Shown here: positions 17,923-27,549 of the stretch, piece by piece
How the letters are laid out: every line of letters begins with the position of its first letter
Position numbering within the stretch: position 1 is the first letter of the stretch
Source of the DNA: DATFVA01 sp963800255
GTDB lineage: Bacteria; Bacteroidota; Ignavibacteria; Ignavibacteriales; Ignavibacteriaceae
NCBI GenBank assembly: GCA_963800255.1
Contig: CAWDAK010000009.1
Span: forward strand, 186,001-250,000
Length of the DNA stretch: 64,000 nt
Direction: 5' to 3'
Notes under the pieces: model-generated
Seen by the model: the letters and a program-made list of their open reading frames with translations, nothing else
Told to the model about the DNA's origin: nothing
Databases searched by the model: none
Program-made: the position numbers and the translations under genes

Positions 17923-18127
17923 ATTTTTATCACCTCATATTTATAATCGAACATAATAATTCAATGTTAAGATACTGTTAACGCAAGATTAAATTTTTGT
18001 TAATGTGTATAGTTTGATCGTAAAATGGTGTAAATGAAAATGTCCTGATGAGAGCCGGCCCGGAGGGATAAAAATGATTACCACATAATCATCGAGGTCT
18101 ACGAAGATGATGATTTACTGTAAACCG

Positions 18128-18478
18128 CTATTTTTTGTTCGCGGTATATTTAATTATATCAACTTTTTCGATGGTTATCAGTCCGCCGCTGTTAGCTTCT
18201 TCAAAGATGTCATCAAGTTTGGGAAGAAATTCTTCTATTTTTGAGACCTCATCAACAATCTCTATTATTAATGGAAGGTCTTCCGATAGGCGAAGTATCT
18301 TGGTAGTGTGTATACGACTGCTTCCGCCAAAGCCCATAATTCCCTTAAAGACAGTAGCGCCTGCAAGTCCGTCTTTCCTTGCTTCCAGCACTATCTTTTC
18401 ATAGACAGGGATGCTGCCTGATTTATCACTTTCACCGACGAAGATTCTGAGCAGCTTTGCATCACCGTTAATGTGCAT
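18128..18478 (-). CDS. DUF190 family protein
   Basis: About 116 residues from the ATG at 18478: LLRIFVGESDKSGSIPVYEK, then the glycine-rich GLAGATVFKGIMGFGGSSRIHT and LRLSEDLPLIIEIVDE. These are the marks of the PII-like DUF190 family, which often sits beside crcB. The ATG lies immediately after the crcB stop, so they are one translational unit. A regulatory partner role in fluoride export is inferred from this constant neighbourhood. Confidence 0.9.
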   Translation of the reverse strand: MHINGDAKLLRIFVGESDKSGSIPVYEKIVLEARKDGLAGATVFKGIMGFGGSSRIHTTKILRLSEDLPLIIEIVDEVSKIEEFLPKLDDIFEEANSGGLITIEKVDIIKYTANKK

Positions 18479-18480
18479 AT

Positions 18481-18858
18481 TTAACTCCAGACTTTTGAGA
18501 TGAAGTAAGCCAGTGCAACACCTGCAAGGCAAAGAAAAAGGTTAAGCAGAATATTTAAGAGACCGGGAATTAACTGTGAGTCTTTCAATAGGTTAATTGT
18601 TTCAAGCGAGAAGGTAGAGAACGTAGTAAAGCCTCCACAGAATCCCACCGCAAGGAATAATCTTAGTCCGGGCGTGATAAGTTCCTTATCATCGAACATA
18701 AAGATTATAACACCCAGGATGAAACTTCCTATAACATTAACAGCAAGAGTTCCGTACGGAAATGTGGACGGCAGAAATTTGTAGGTAAAGCTGCTTAGCC
18801 AGTAACGCAAACCTCCACCCAGGGCTGCTCCCAGAGAAACTAAAAGGTAATTTATCAT
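18481..18858 (-). CDS. crcB: fluoride channel CrcB/Fluc
   Basis: This 125-residue, four-helix membrane protein exports fluoride as a dual-topology dimer. Family signatures are GAALGGGLRYWLSSF near the N-terminus, FPYGTLAVNVIGSFILG with the pore Asn, and VGFCGGFTTFSTFSLE with the conserved Phe-box. It overlaps the aminotransferase gene by 4 bases upstream and abuts DUF190 downstream. I looked for a fluoride riboswitch upstream and did not find one. Confidence 0.95.
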   Translation of the reverse strand: MINYLLVSLGAALGGGLRYWLSSFTYKFLPSTFPYGTLAVNVIGSFILGVIIFMFDDKELITPGLRLFLAVGFCGGFTTFSTFSLETINLLKDSQLIPGLLNILLNLFLCLAGVALAYFISKVWS

Positions 18859-20177
18859 TTTTTAGCTCTCAGCCAGTCGCATAAGAGATCGATAGCTTCA
18901 ATTGTGCTTACGCAATATGTATCGAGGAATTCACCGTTGATTTCCTTTTCTGACTTTAATTGCTCAACAGCAGCTAATGCACTTGTACCGTCAAAATCCA
19001 CATAAGCTATCCTGGTAGTGAGCTCTTCGGGAGGCCGGCCGAAAACAGATCCGGGAAGCATTGCAACCCCTGTATCCCTCAAAATCATTTCACATAATTC
19101 TTTGCTTGTTTTAATGCCCTTTGATGCAAGTACTTCTTTAAAGGGAGAAAAATCAGGGAAAAGATAGAAAGCTCCGTCAGGCTGAGCTATTATTAGTCCT
19201 GCATCCCTCAGCTTTGAAATAATCCTGTTGCTGAGTCTCTCCAGAATCCACCTGGTGTTCCAGAGATATCTTTCAATTTTTAATCCTCCCTGGAACGCTC
19301 TTACCGCAGCATACTGAATAGGGGCGCTGGTAGCTGTAAAAGTCTCGCTTGCTACGGCCGACATTGCATCAAGGAGCCATCTGAGAGAAGGTGGAAAGGT
19401 GAAGGTCCCGAGTCTCCATCCACCGGCACCGCACCATTTGCTTAAACCTCCGCTTATGATGGTACCTTCAGGATAATACTTGGCAATAGAAGTATGTTTT
19501 CCCTTAAAATGCAGTTCACCATAAATCTCATCGGAAAGTAGGATTATCCTATGCTTCTCCGCAACTCTGGCTATCTCTTTCAATTCATCTTTTGAATATG
19601 ATACTCCGCTTGGGTTTGCAGGATAATTCAGGATAACGAGTCTGGGCCGGAGCGGATCATCCTTGCAATGGGCTGTAAGATCATCCGGCATTAATTTCCA
19701 TCCATTTTCACCCGACGTTGGTATCCATCTTACATGTCTGCCTATAACCTGAGCCTGGGGAGCGTAGGAAACCCAGCTAGGGGTAGGAATAACAAGATCT
19801 CCGTAATAAACAAACTGCAGAAGAAACATCAATTCTTTTGAGCCCGGACCTATCAGGACATCTTCGGGAGTATGACAAATATTTTGCTTACGGCAATAAT
19901 ACTGAGCGACAGCTTCCCTGAGCTGATAGAGTCCTTTTACGGCAAGGTAATCTTTTTGAAAAGCATTTGCTTTAAGGGCATCTACAACAGACTGTGGAAC
20001 CGGGAAAGGTGATTGCCCTAGTCCTAATTTATAGATCCTTCTGCCATTAGCTTTAAGCGCGTTGCTTTCTTCATTTATAGCGAGAGTTGCTGATTGGGGA
20101 ATACCGCGGACATTTAAATTAAGATTGACTTCAGGAGAGTGGTTTTTATTGTTTCGCATTTCAACGTAAAATTTCAA
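18855..20177 (-). CDS. class I/II PLP-dependent aminotransferase
   Basis: A 440-residue fold-type I aminotransferase. The family blocks are RIYKLGLGQSPFPVPQSV, ILNYPANPSGVSYSKDEL (with the NPxG motif), LLSDEIYGELHF (Asp and Tyr contacting PLP), and the Schiff-base lysine in SGGLSKWCGAGGWRLG. The C-terminal arginine region is in TTRIAYVDFDG. Aspartate aminotransferase is the likeliest type; the substrate is not proven. It overlaps crcB by 4 bases, an unusual pairing of amino acid metabolism with fluoride export. Confidence 0.88.
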   Translation of the reverse strand: MKFYVEMRNNKNHSPEVNLNLNVRGIPQSATLAINEESNALKANGRRIYKLGLGQSPFPVPQSVVDALKANAFQKDYLAVKGLYQLREAVAQYYCRKQNICHTPEDVLIGPGSKELMFLLQFVYYGDLVIPTPSWVSYAPQAQVIGRHVRWIPTSGENGWKLMPDDLTAHCKDDPLRPRLVILNYPANPSGVSYSKDELKEIARVAEKHRIILLSDEIYGELHFKGKHTSIAKYYPEGTIISGGLSKWCGAGGWRLGTFTFPPSLRWLLDAMSAVASETFTATSAPIQYAAVRAFQGGLKIERYLWNTRWILERLSNRIISKLRDAGLIIAQPDGAFYLFPDFSPFKEVLASKGIKTSKELCEMILRDTGVAMLPGSVFGRPPEELTTRIAYVDFDGTSALAAVEQLKSEKEINGEFLDTYCVSTIEAIDLLCDWLRAKK

Positions 20178-20814
20178 ATGATATCGCTATTAAAATTAAA
20201 GCATTTTGAGCAAATATCAATTAACCATGATCATATTTTTATCAACATTTCTTATGGCTTTTTGAAGTCGAACCAATTCTTATAAACTATCGATTATCAA
20301 ATTTCCACTGAAATATGTTGATTAATTAAACACTATCTCGCATAATCCTGAATCCTTGCTAAAATATATTTGTGTTTGTTTTAACAATTATTAAATGATG
20401 GCATTTATTACTTGCTACTATGCAATTATTTAATTACCATTTTTTTAACAGCGGAGCACCTCACCCACTCTAAGAAATTCTGAGGACATTTCGGACATAA
20501 TCCATCTATAAAAAACAGAAACGAGGGAACGGTTATCTCCATTTTTTATACATCATCTTATGCCCTTGCCGACTTTGCAATAACGGTAAGTTTGTTTTCC
20601 TCAGGATTGATTACGGGTGTGCATTCATATCTAATTTACGACGATATCCCTCCTTAGTTTATCTACTCCTTAGTATTTATTAACCAGGTCAAATTTTTAT
20701 TTTATGGAGGGAACATGTGCAAATTTAAAACCAATCGTCTATTAAAACATATGGGATTAGATGTAAGCAGATCTTAAGATCCGAAACTTAATGGAAAAGA
20801 CTATTCAAAATTGA
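20178..20814. other. A/T-rich non-coding gap before the oxidase remnant
   Basis: About 640 bp with no convincing gene. An ATG at 20715 with GGAGGG just upstream opens only 20 codons (ending at 20777); it may be the old start of the oxidase gene or chance. A piece of the repeat family, the complement of TAAGGAGGGATATCG, lies at about 20641-20656. Confidence 0.6.
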
Positions 20815-22476
20815 AATTTTGCTGAAGTAGGAGACTATTTTGTTAAACAGAGATATTTATATGATAATGATCAGGAATCAGGCACTTTGTGGTATCACGA
20901 TCACGCCCTTGGTATTACAAGACTTAATGTATACGCAGGTCTGGCAGGATTTTATCTTTTGAGGGATGATAATGAAGAAAAACTTATTAGCCAGAATGTT
21001 CTGCCGGGAGGTGATTATGAAATTGAAATTGTAATTCAGGATAGAATGTTTAACCAGAATGGAGAACTGTTCTGGCCTGCCTATCCCGGTGATCCTGCTT
21101 ATGATGACTTCATCACGGGTGAAGGAGCTGTATTACCCTTTGAAGATTTTCCCTATCCGGCACCTGATGGAGGAGGACCTACCGCATTAGCAGAATTTTT
21201 TGGAAATGTCATTCTTGTAAACGGAAAGGCGTGGCCGAAACTTGAAGTTGAACCCCGTAAATACCGTTTCCGTCTTCTGAATGGTTCCGATTCACGTTTT
21301 TATGTGCTTGAATTCAGAAATTCTGATGACGAGGAATATGATGAGGGAACGGGACACAGCTTCCTGCAAATTGGAACTGACGATGGATTACTCGCCAGAC
21401 CTGTAGCCTTGAACCAGCTTCTGATTGCTCCGGGAGAAAGGATGGATCTTGTTGTTGATTTTACCGGCTTTGATGGGGAAAGTCTGTATCTGAGAAACTT
21501 TGGTCCCGATGAACCTTACGGAGGCGGTGAACCGGATGATGATTTTGATGTGGCGGATCAATCGTCTACGGGTCAGATGATGAGATTTGACGTTACTGAG
21601 CCTTTTAATGAGAATGTTCCAAACGCCAGGGTTAAAGAAATGAGTAGACTTAGCCGGAACATAATGCCGCTCATACAGGAAGGTGCTGCAAGAAGTCTTG
21701 TATTGTTTGAAGGCAGTGACGAGTATGGTAGATTAATGCCTATGTTAGGAACTCTTGATGAAGGGTCATTAACCTGGAGCGACGCCATTACGGAAAACCC
21801 AATGATGAACGATACCGAAGTATGGGAGGTATACAATGCAACCGGCGATGCCCACCCGGTACATCTCCACCTTGTTGCTTTCCAGATAATCAATCGTCAA
21901 TCATTTAACGGATCCGTTGCTGATAAAACTCAATATGGACATAATGGAGAAGAAATAACCGGTGGACTCTTAACGGTTAATGATCTGGTTGGTGATGCAA
22001 GAGAACCGGCTGAAAATGAAAAAGGCTGGAAAGATACAGCCGTAATGCTGCCCGGTGAAGTAACGAGGGTTATTGCGCACTTCAACCGTGTCGGCAGGTA
22101 TGTTTGGCACTGCCACATTCTTTCCCACGAGGATCACGAAATGATGCGTCCGTTCGAAGTTATCCCAAAAACTCATCCCAAAGCTGCTTCAGATGTTTTG
22201 GCTGGTGTAACAAGGTTTAATCTCGATCAGAATTTTCCTAACCCGTTCAATCCGACAACAACGATTAACTTCTCAATACCGAAAGATAATTCGTTTACCT
22301 CACTGAAGATTTTTAATACCCTCGGTGAAGAGGTCGGAACTTTGCTTAACCAGGTGATCCCTTCCGGAAATCATGAAGTTCATTTTGATGCATCTGCTTT
22401 AACAAGCGGTGTTTACTTCTACGTTTTGAAATCCGGAAATTACGTTGATTCGAAGAAGATGATCCTGATGAAATAA
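20815..22476 (+). pseudogene. multicopper oxidase missing its N-terminal cupredoxin domain, with T9SS sorting tail
   Basis: The frame opens at 20815 with NFAEVGDYFVKQRYLY and continues into TLWYHDHALGITRLNVYAG, which is the end of cupredoxin domain 1 in CotA/bilirubin-oxidase-like enzymes. Domains 2 and 3 follow with HPVHLHLVAFQ and the cluster HCHILSHEDHEMM. The first copper motif (HxHG) is absent, and stop codons lie upstream (TGA at 20812-20814). The last ~85 residues are a type IX sorting domain: NFPNPFNPTTTINFSIP, GEEVGTLL, SGVYFYVL, KKMILMK. About 150-200 N-terminal residues and the signal peptide are lost, so secretion and full copper loading are unlikely. The first ATG is at 20887. 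Confidence 0.85.
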
Positions 22477-22494
22477 GCTGTTTGAATTCGTTAT

Positions 22495-22526
22495 TCTGAA
22501 CCTGTCTACTTATAGGCGGGTTCAGA
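22495..22526 (+). terminator. hairpin after the oxidase gene
   Basis: TCTGAACC (22495-22502) pairs with GGTTCAGA (22519-22526), 19 bp after the oxidase stop. No clear T-run follows, so termination is likely but not certain. Confidence 0.4.
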
Positions 22527-22922
22527 GTTAATAAATAAAATTCCTCATCGGAGTGTTTTTTTAGTTTGGAATAATTATCCTGCTTAAAAAATGTTCCCTG
22601 TGGAATTTAACTTTTGCATAACCCCTTATTATTTTGTTTATGCAGCAACTATTAAGTACTTAAATAAGAACCAGTTATTAGAGGTTGTCACAGGTCTTTT
22701 CAAATTATACATATACCTGATCTCAACGCTTTTATTTTTGATCATACTACCGCCGGTATTTGTTTTGTTCTTTTAAGCATACATCAAAACAAATACCACG
22801 CAGTTACTTAACAATAACTCAAATTAGAGCCTGTTTTTGAAAATGAGAGCAAGCAATCCTGGTAAGAATTTACCTGAAGCACGGAAGAAAAAGGTAAATT
22901 ATTCATCCGCATCCGGCTTCAT

Positions 22923-23213
22923 CTAGTCATCTTCAAGTTCCAGAATATCTTTTTCCTTGAACAGATACTGTTTCATCTTTTCGTCCCAACCCGCCATATT
23001 CCGGCGAAGCCATTCAAGGGCCATCATTGCATGTTCCATCTCTTCAAGTTTATTATGCTCAATAATTCTTTTAAGCTGATCGTCCCGGGTTGAATCTATT
23101 CGCTGCTGATACCAATCAATAGCCTCTATCTCTTCTTTTAGTGAATTCAACGCCCTTCTGAAATCTCTTGTTTCCGGACTCAAATCTTCGGGCGGCTCGT
23201 GAAATTCAGACAT
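22923..23213 (-). CDS. encapsulated-ferritin-like (EncFtn) protein without shell gene or targeting tail
   Basis: This 96-residue two-helix protein matches the EncFtn family, whose decamers form a ferroxidase at the dimer interface. By alignment to the Rhodospirillum rubrum protein the iron ligands are kept: E28, W34, Y35, E58 and H61, in KEEIEAIDWYQQRID and HNKLEEMEHAMMALEWLRR. The C-terminus ends KDILELEDD and lacks the usual encapsulin-docking peptide (LTVGSLRR-like). No encapsulin shell gene is downstream or anywhere in the window. It stands alone, with non-coding DNA on both sides. Confidence 0.88.
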   Translation of the reverse strand: MSEFHEPPEDLSPETRDFRRALNSLKEEIEAIDWYQQRIDSTRDDQLKRIIEHNKLEEMEHAMMALEWLRRNMAGWDEKMKQYLFKEKDILELEDD

Positions 23214-23658
23214 ATTATTTCTCCTTATTTTTTAGATAATAATTCTTAATGGTGTACAATGGATATTCGCGGTCCGTAAAATGAATATCCGAACCGTATT
23301 GTATTCTTCCCATTACTTACAATACTAACGGCTTGCTGACTTTAGTTTTGTGTTTAGCATCAATTTATATGATACAGGGAATTAAATAAACTAGCATGGA
23401 TATATCCCGCCCTGAAGTGCGCCGTTCTGACCACACCTGCTACTGACCCGCCCAAGTAGAAGCCAGTGTGATAACAGTACTACCGTGTTCAACAAGCACA
23501 AGCGCACCACCTAGCTGTTGTTTTTTTAGCAATTATTCCAGATACTTCGCGTATGTCCCCGTTACCCTGAAATTATCACTAAGAATTATAGCAGGATAAA
23601 AAAAGCATTTTAAAATTATTTATCCTTATTATATAAATAAAGTATTATATTGATTTCA
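23214..23658. other. non-coding gap, nothing recognised
   Basis: About 440 bp between the divergent EncFtn and zinc-ribbon genes. I see no RNA gene, repeat family member or long hairpin. Both promoters should be here. Confidence 0.5.
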
Positions 23659-23955
23659 ATGAGTCTAATATATATAATATTAATAGCCTTAATCATCTCC
23701 CTTCTTCTTATTTTTCGTTTTCAGTTCAGGCATAAATTCAAAGAAGCTTACGGACTTCTTTGGGACCACAAATACAATGCATATTGTCCTCAATGTGAAG
23801 CAGTATGTACATACCACCATAATTTTGAGCTGGATGAAGGAATCTTCTGCTGCCCTTCCTGTTCTAAAAAGTTTAAACCTAAAGACAAAGCAGGAGCAAG
23901 GTTATCTTATGGTGAACTTGTTCATTACCTGGATAACAACGTGCTTTCCCGTTAA
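23659..23955 (+). CDS. single-pass membrane protein with a zinc ribbon
   Basis: From the ATG at 23659 about 98 residues: one membrane helix (LIYIILIALIISLLLIFRF), then a cytoplasmic-type region with four cysteines in two pairs, CPQCEAVC and FCCPSCSKKF, typical of a small zinc ribbon. A TTG at 23650 would add three residues. I do not recognise a named family. It stands alone and ends before a hairpin at 24009. Confidence 0.65.
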   Translation: MSLIYIILIALIISLLLIFRFQFRHKFKEAYGLLWDHKYNAYCPQCEAVCTYHHNFELDEGIFCCPSCSKKFKPKDKAGARLSYGELVHYLDNNVLSR

Positions 23956-24008
23956 GCCGGCTGCATACCTTTGAACTAATTCTTCTAAAGTGTTCGAACA
24001 AACAAACA

Positions 24009-24038
24009 AAATCCCCTTGCACAGCTGCAAGAGGATTT
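24009..24038. terminator. inverted repeat between convergent genes
   Basis: AAATCCCCTTGCA pairs with TGCAAGAGGATTT around a 4-base loop with one mismatch. It lies between the zinc-ribbon gene and the convergent efflux operon, and the A/T flanks on both sides would allow it to act in either direction. Confidence 0.55.
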
Positions 24039-24146
24039 AAACAGTAAATAACTGCTCTTTTCATCAAAGGGATTTAGATAGTATTTAATACGGGTTCAGA
24101 AGTGGTTATGAGCCGGGCGAATTGTATTTAGCCTATTCTTATATAT

Positions 24147-24190
24147 GGTTCGGGGTGCAATTGCTACGGATATGCCGGTGTGATGCACCA
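24147..24190. repeat. dispersed hairpin repeat, near the end of the efflux operon
   Basis: GGTTCGGGGTGCAATTGCTA followed by CGGATATGCC and the hairpin GGTGT-GAT-GCACC at 24177-24189. The same composite, almost letter for letter, recurs at 28894-28940, so copies flank the efflux operon on both sides. Confidence 0.8.
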
Positions 24191-24209
24191 ACATAGGTTG
24201 TACTAAGGA

Positions 24210-25535
24210 CTAATATTTTCCAACCGCATTCAGTAAGGTATATTGCGCTATGATATACTTATATTCATTATTGATCTTATTATACCCGGCCTGGAGATAA
24301 TTATTGTAAGCCTGCTGAAGGTCAAGAAATGTGGCAGAGCCAAGACTATAAGTTTCCTTCTTGATTTTCCAGCTTTCCCTGGATGCATTCAACGCGGCGT
24401 CTGAAGCCTCAAGCTGTTCCCTGGCCGTTTGAAGATCAAGTCCTGCCGTTTTAACTTCACTTTTAATATTCAGCTCAAGCAACTTAAGGTCCTCATTACT
24501 ATTTTCTACCTGAACCTCAGCTGTCTGCACGGCATTTTCAGTATTCCAGTTTGAAAAAACCGGTATATTTAAAGAGAGGCCAACGCTGTATACTTTCCGA
24601 TTGAACAAATCAGAAGGCTGAAGTGCACTTGAAGAAAAGCCATAATTAGCTGATAATTTTGGCAGAAATCCGCTACGTGCAATTGTCAGCTGGTCACGCA
24701 CACTTCCCTGTTTATACATCATACTTTGATAATCCTGCCTGTTATTAAGAGCAAAGTCGAAAAGATTTGTAAGATCTTTGCTTAAAAGTGAACTATCATT
24801 AACAGCAGAAGCGGTTGAATCAAATTGAAATTCTTTTGATGGATCAATTGAAAGGAAAGTAAGTAGATTCACTTTTGATTTTTCCAGGTTGTTCTTGGCC
24901 TGAAGATACGAAACCCGGGAGTTCGCTGTTTGAGCCTGCTGCGAATACACATCGCTTTGAGAATTCATTTTAAGATCAAACATCTGCTTTACCCTGTCAA
25001 GCAGACCATTATTGTATTTCAGATCCTCTTCCTGGAAATTAAGCAGCTTCTGATTACTTATTATTTGAGTATACATGTTAACTGTCTGCAGAACCACATC
25101 CTGCCTCAGCTTTTCAAGTGTTGACCTTGCAGCTTCAAGGTTGTTTTTACTTTGGTTAATACCCGCAATATTTGATAATCCGTCAAATAGCGTAACATTA
25201 CCGCCAGCCGAAACCGACCAGCTCCTTGAATCTATCTGCGATGGACCTATTGCCTGAAGATTGCCAAAGTAATCAATTTGTTTCGTCCCTCCGTTATCCG
25301 TAACTCGCTGCCAGTTAAAATTTCCTCCAAGGCTAAGGTTCGGAAGCAGGTTTCCGTAGGCGCTTTTAACATTCGACTGATATACAACTATCAAATTGGA
25401 GTTTTCAACAACGCTGGTATTACTGTTAAGCGCTTTTGTAATTGCATCGTTTAACGAAAGTTTTTCCTGGGCATACGTATTACCGGAAGCATAAAAAAAA
25501 CAAGCGGCTATAAGGATTAAAAATATATTTTTCAT
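24210..25535 (-). CDS. TolC-family outer membrane efflux protein
   Basis: A 441-residue outer membrane channel component. It has a signal peptide (FLILIAACFFYASGNTYAQ), then the internal duplication typical of OEP proteins: two long helical hairpins beginning near LSLNDAITKALNSNTSV and, in the second half, LPKLSANYGFSSS. GSATFLDLQQAYNNYLQAGY is the conserved C-terminal block. It is the last gene of the adaptor-ATPase-permease-TolC operon, 23 bp after the permease. Confidence 0.93.
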   Translation of the reverse strand: MKNIFLILIAACFFYASGNTYAQEKLSLNDAITKALNSNTSVVENSNLIVVYQSNVKSAYGNLLPNLSLGGNFNWQRVTDNGGTKQIDYFGNLQAIGPSQIDSRSWSVSAGGNVTLFDGLSNIAGINQSKNNLEAARSTLEKLRQDVVLQTVNMYTQIISNQKLLNFQEEDLKYNNGLLDRVKQMFDLKMNSQSDVYSQQAQTANSRVSYLQAKNNLEKSKVNLLTFLSIDPSKEFQFDSTASAVNDSSLLSKDLTNLFDFALNNRQDYQSMMYKQGSVRDQLTIARSGFLPKLSANYGFSSSALQPSDLFNRKVYSVGLSLNIPVFSNWNTENAVQTAEVQVENSNEDLKLLELNIKSEVKTAGLDLQTAREQLEASDAALNASRESWKIKKETYSLGSATFLDLQQAYNNYLQAGYNKINNEYKYIIAQYTLLNAVGKY

Positions 25536-25558
25536 TTTTGTAATATTTAGATTGATTA

Positions 25559-26776
25559 TTATTCATATCGAAGCGCATCTATAGGATTAAGGTTAGCTGC
25601 TTTCCTGGCCGGATAGAAGCCGAAAAAGACTCCAATGACAGCCGAAAAGGTAACAGCGATTGCTACAATTGAGGGACTTATAACCGCAATCATACCTGTA
25701 TAATCATTTAATATAAAAACCACCAAAATTGAAAGCAGAACCCCGATTAGTCCCCCCGCAAAACTAAGCACAATGGCTTCCGTAAGGAACTGTATAAGGA
25801 TGTCTGATGTTCTTGCTCCAACAGATAAACGGATCCCTATTTCACGGGTACGTTCAGTAACAGAGACGAGCATAATATTCATAATTCCTATCCCTCCCAC
25901 AACCAGTGAAACTCCTGCTACAGATGCCAGGAGAATTGTCAATATTTTTGAAGTCTCGGTTGCAGCCTGCGTTATTTCTGCCTGGTTCCTTACGGTGAAG
26001 TCATCCTCCTCACCGGGATTAAGGTGATGAGCCTCTCTCATTATACTTGTAAGCTGCAGCTGGGCATCATCTATCTGGTCAGTAGATAAAGCACTGGCCT
26101 GGATAAAGTTTATATATATTCCGCCTACAAGCCTGTCAAGTACTGTTGTTGCAGGAGCAAAAATTATATCATCCTGGTCAGAACCTCCGGCGCTTTGTCC
26201 CTTGGCCGTAAGCACCCCGATCACCCGGAACGGCACATTACGGATTCTGATTTTCTGTCCTATCGGATCTTCACCAGGGAATAATTGTTTAACCACGGTT
26301 TGCCCAAGGACTGCAACTTTTGACCTGGAGATCATATCTTTATCTGTAAAGAAATCGCCTGAAGCTAATGCCCAATCTCTTATCTGCAGGAAATTAGGCG
26401 CCACTCCCTGGATCTGAGTACCCCAATTGCCTGAGCCCCCTATCACCTGGCCTCCGGTCCTTACAATAGGACTCACTGCTTTTATAAGTGTTGACTCATC
26501 CTGTATTTTCTTAACATCTTCCATTGTGAAACGGTTTATGCTTCCGGCGCCCATCCTTATTCCGCCTGATGACATAGATCCCGGGAAAATAATTATGAGA
26601 TTTGAACCAAGAGATGAAATCTGCTTTTCAACCTGTATCTGCGCGCCATCTCCCAAAGCAACCATAACAACAACTGCGGCAACGCCTATAATAATTCCGA
26701 GGGCGGTAAGCAGACTCCTCATCCTTGATTTTATTATGCTCTTAAAAGCAACTTTTAATAAATTTTTTATATGCAT
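25559..26776 (-). CDS. MacB-type ABC transporter permease
   Basis: A 405-residue permease of the FtsX/MacB fold: one N-terminal membrane helix (RSLLTALGIIIGVAAVVVMV), a periplasmic MacB_PCD domain (about 45-250) and three C-terminal helices, with ERTREIGIRLSVGARTSDI in the coupling loop and GFYPARKAANLNPIDALRYE at the end. It works as a dimer with the separate ATPase at 26785-27549, moving substrates from periplasm to TolC. The substrate is not readable; macrolides, peptides or lipids are all seen in this family. Confidence 0.94.
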   Translation of the reverse strand: MHIKNLLKVAFKSIIKSRMRSLLTALGIIIGVAAVVVMVALGDGAQIQVEKQISSLGSNLIIIFPGSMSSGGIRMGAGSINRFTMEDVKKIQDESTLIKAVSPIVRTGGQVIGGSGNWGTQIQGVAPNFLQIRDWALASGDFFTDKDMISRSKVAVLGQTVVKQLFPGEDPIGQKIRIRNVPFRVIGVLTAKGQSAGGSDQDDIIFAPATTVLDRLVGGIYINFIQASALSTDQIDDAQLQLTSIMREAHHLNPGEEDDFTVRNQAEITQAATETSKILTILLASVAGVSLVVGGIGIMNIMLVSVTERTREIGIRLSVGARTSDILIQFLTEAIVLSFAGGLIGVLLSILVVFILNDYTGMIAVISPSIVAIAVTFSAVIGVFFGFYPARKAANLNPIDALRYE

Positions 26777-26784
26777 TTCAAGTC

Positions 26785-27549
26785 CTAATATTCATCAAGA
26801 ACTGTTTCTTCAATTTTCTTTAGTTCTTCCGCACCAATCAGCCGGTCTTTAATATTCGTATCCCGTATTATTCTTCCATCTTTTAGTTCAACTACTCTTT
26901 TTGCAAACCTGGCAAAATCTCTTTCGTGTGTTACCAGCACAATGGTAATACCCTCATTATTAAGCTGCTGAAAAAGAGCAAACACTTCAACTGACATTCT
27001 GCTGTCGAGGTTACCGGTTGGTTCATCTGCAAGTATGAGTGAGGGTTCATTAACAAGTGCCCGTGCAATGGCAACACGCTGCTGTTGTCCCCCGGATAAC
27101 TGGTTTGGTACGTGGTGTATTCTTTCAGCAAGGCCTACTCTCTGCAGAACTTCAAGAGCCTTTTTTGCAGGTTCTTTAATGCGCTCATATCGATCATACA
27201 TCAAAGGCAGTTCAACATTTTCAAGTGCAGATGTTCTTGGTAGTAAATTAAATCCCTGGAATACGAATCCGATTTTCTGGTTTCTTATCCTTGAATAATC
27301 ATTTTTTGAAAGTGTTCCTGTATTAACACCGTCAAGCAGATATTCACCTGAAGTCGGAGTATCAAGGCATCCAATCAGGTTCATTAAGGTTGATTTTCCG
27401 GATCCTGATGAACCCATAATGGCCACAAATTCACCTTCAACAATACTGAGATCAACGGATTTGAGGGCGTGTACCTCAACTTCTCCAACTGTATATGTTT
27501 TGGTTAGTCCCTGTATTCTTATAATACTCTTTCTTTCAGTTGCTACCAT
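26785..27549 (-). CDS. MacB-type ABC transporter ATPase
   Basis: A 254-residue ATPase with Walker A GSSGSGKST, Q-loop FVFQGFNLLPRTSALENVELP, signature LSGGQQQRVAIARAL, Walker B LILADEPTGNLD and the H-loop VTHE. It ends with an unusual ~30-residue extension (IKDRLIGAEELKKIEETVLDEY). The ATG shares a base with the adaptor stop, and the permease starts 8 bp downstream, so the three proteins are made from one message. Confidence 0.95.
   Translation of the reverse strand: MVATERKSIIRIQGLTKTYTVGEVEVHALKSVDLSIVEGEFVAIMGSSGSGKSTLMNLIGCLDTPTSGEYLLDGVNTGTLSKNDYSRIRNQKIGFVFQGFNLLPRTSALENVELPLMYDRYERIKEPAKKALEVLQRVGLAERIHHVPNQLSGGQQQRVAIARALVNEPSLILADEPTGNLDSRMSVEVFALFQQLNNEGITIVLVTHERDFARFAKRVVELKDGRIIRDTNIKDRLIGAEELKKIEETVLDEY

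Noticed and set aside
18045..18051. CTGATGA, the core of a hammerhead ribozyme, in the gap before the crcB/DUF190 unit
   Set aside because: The required GAA core after stem II is missing and stem III cannot be formed.
22591..22776. 61-codon hydrophobic frame after the oxidase
   Set aside because: No ribosome binding site, very A/T-rich, ends in a run of hydrophobic residues that T-rich DNA gives by chance.
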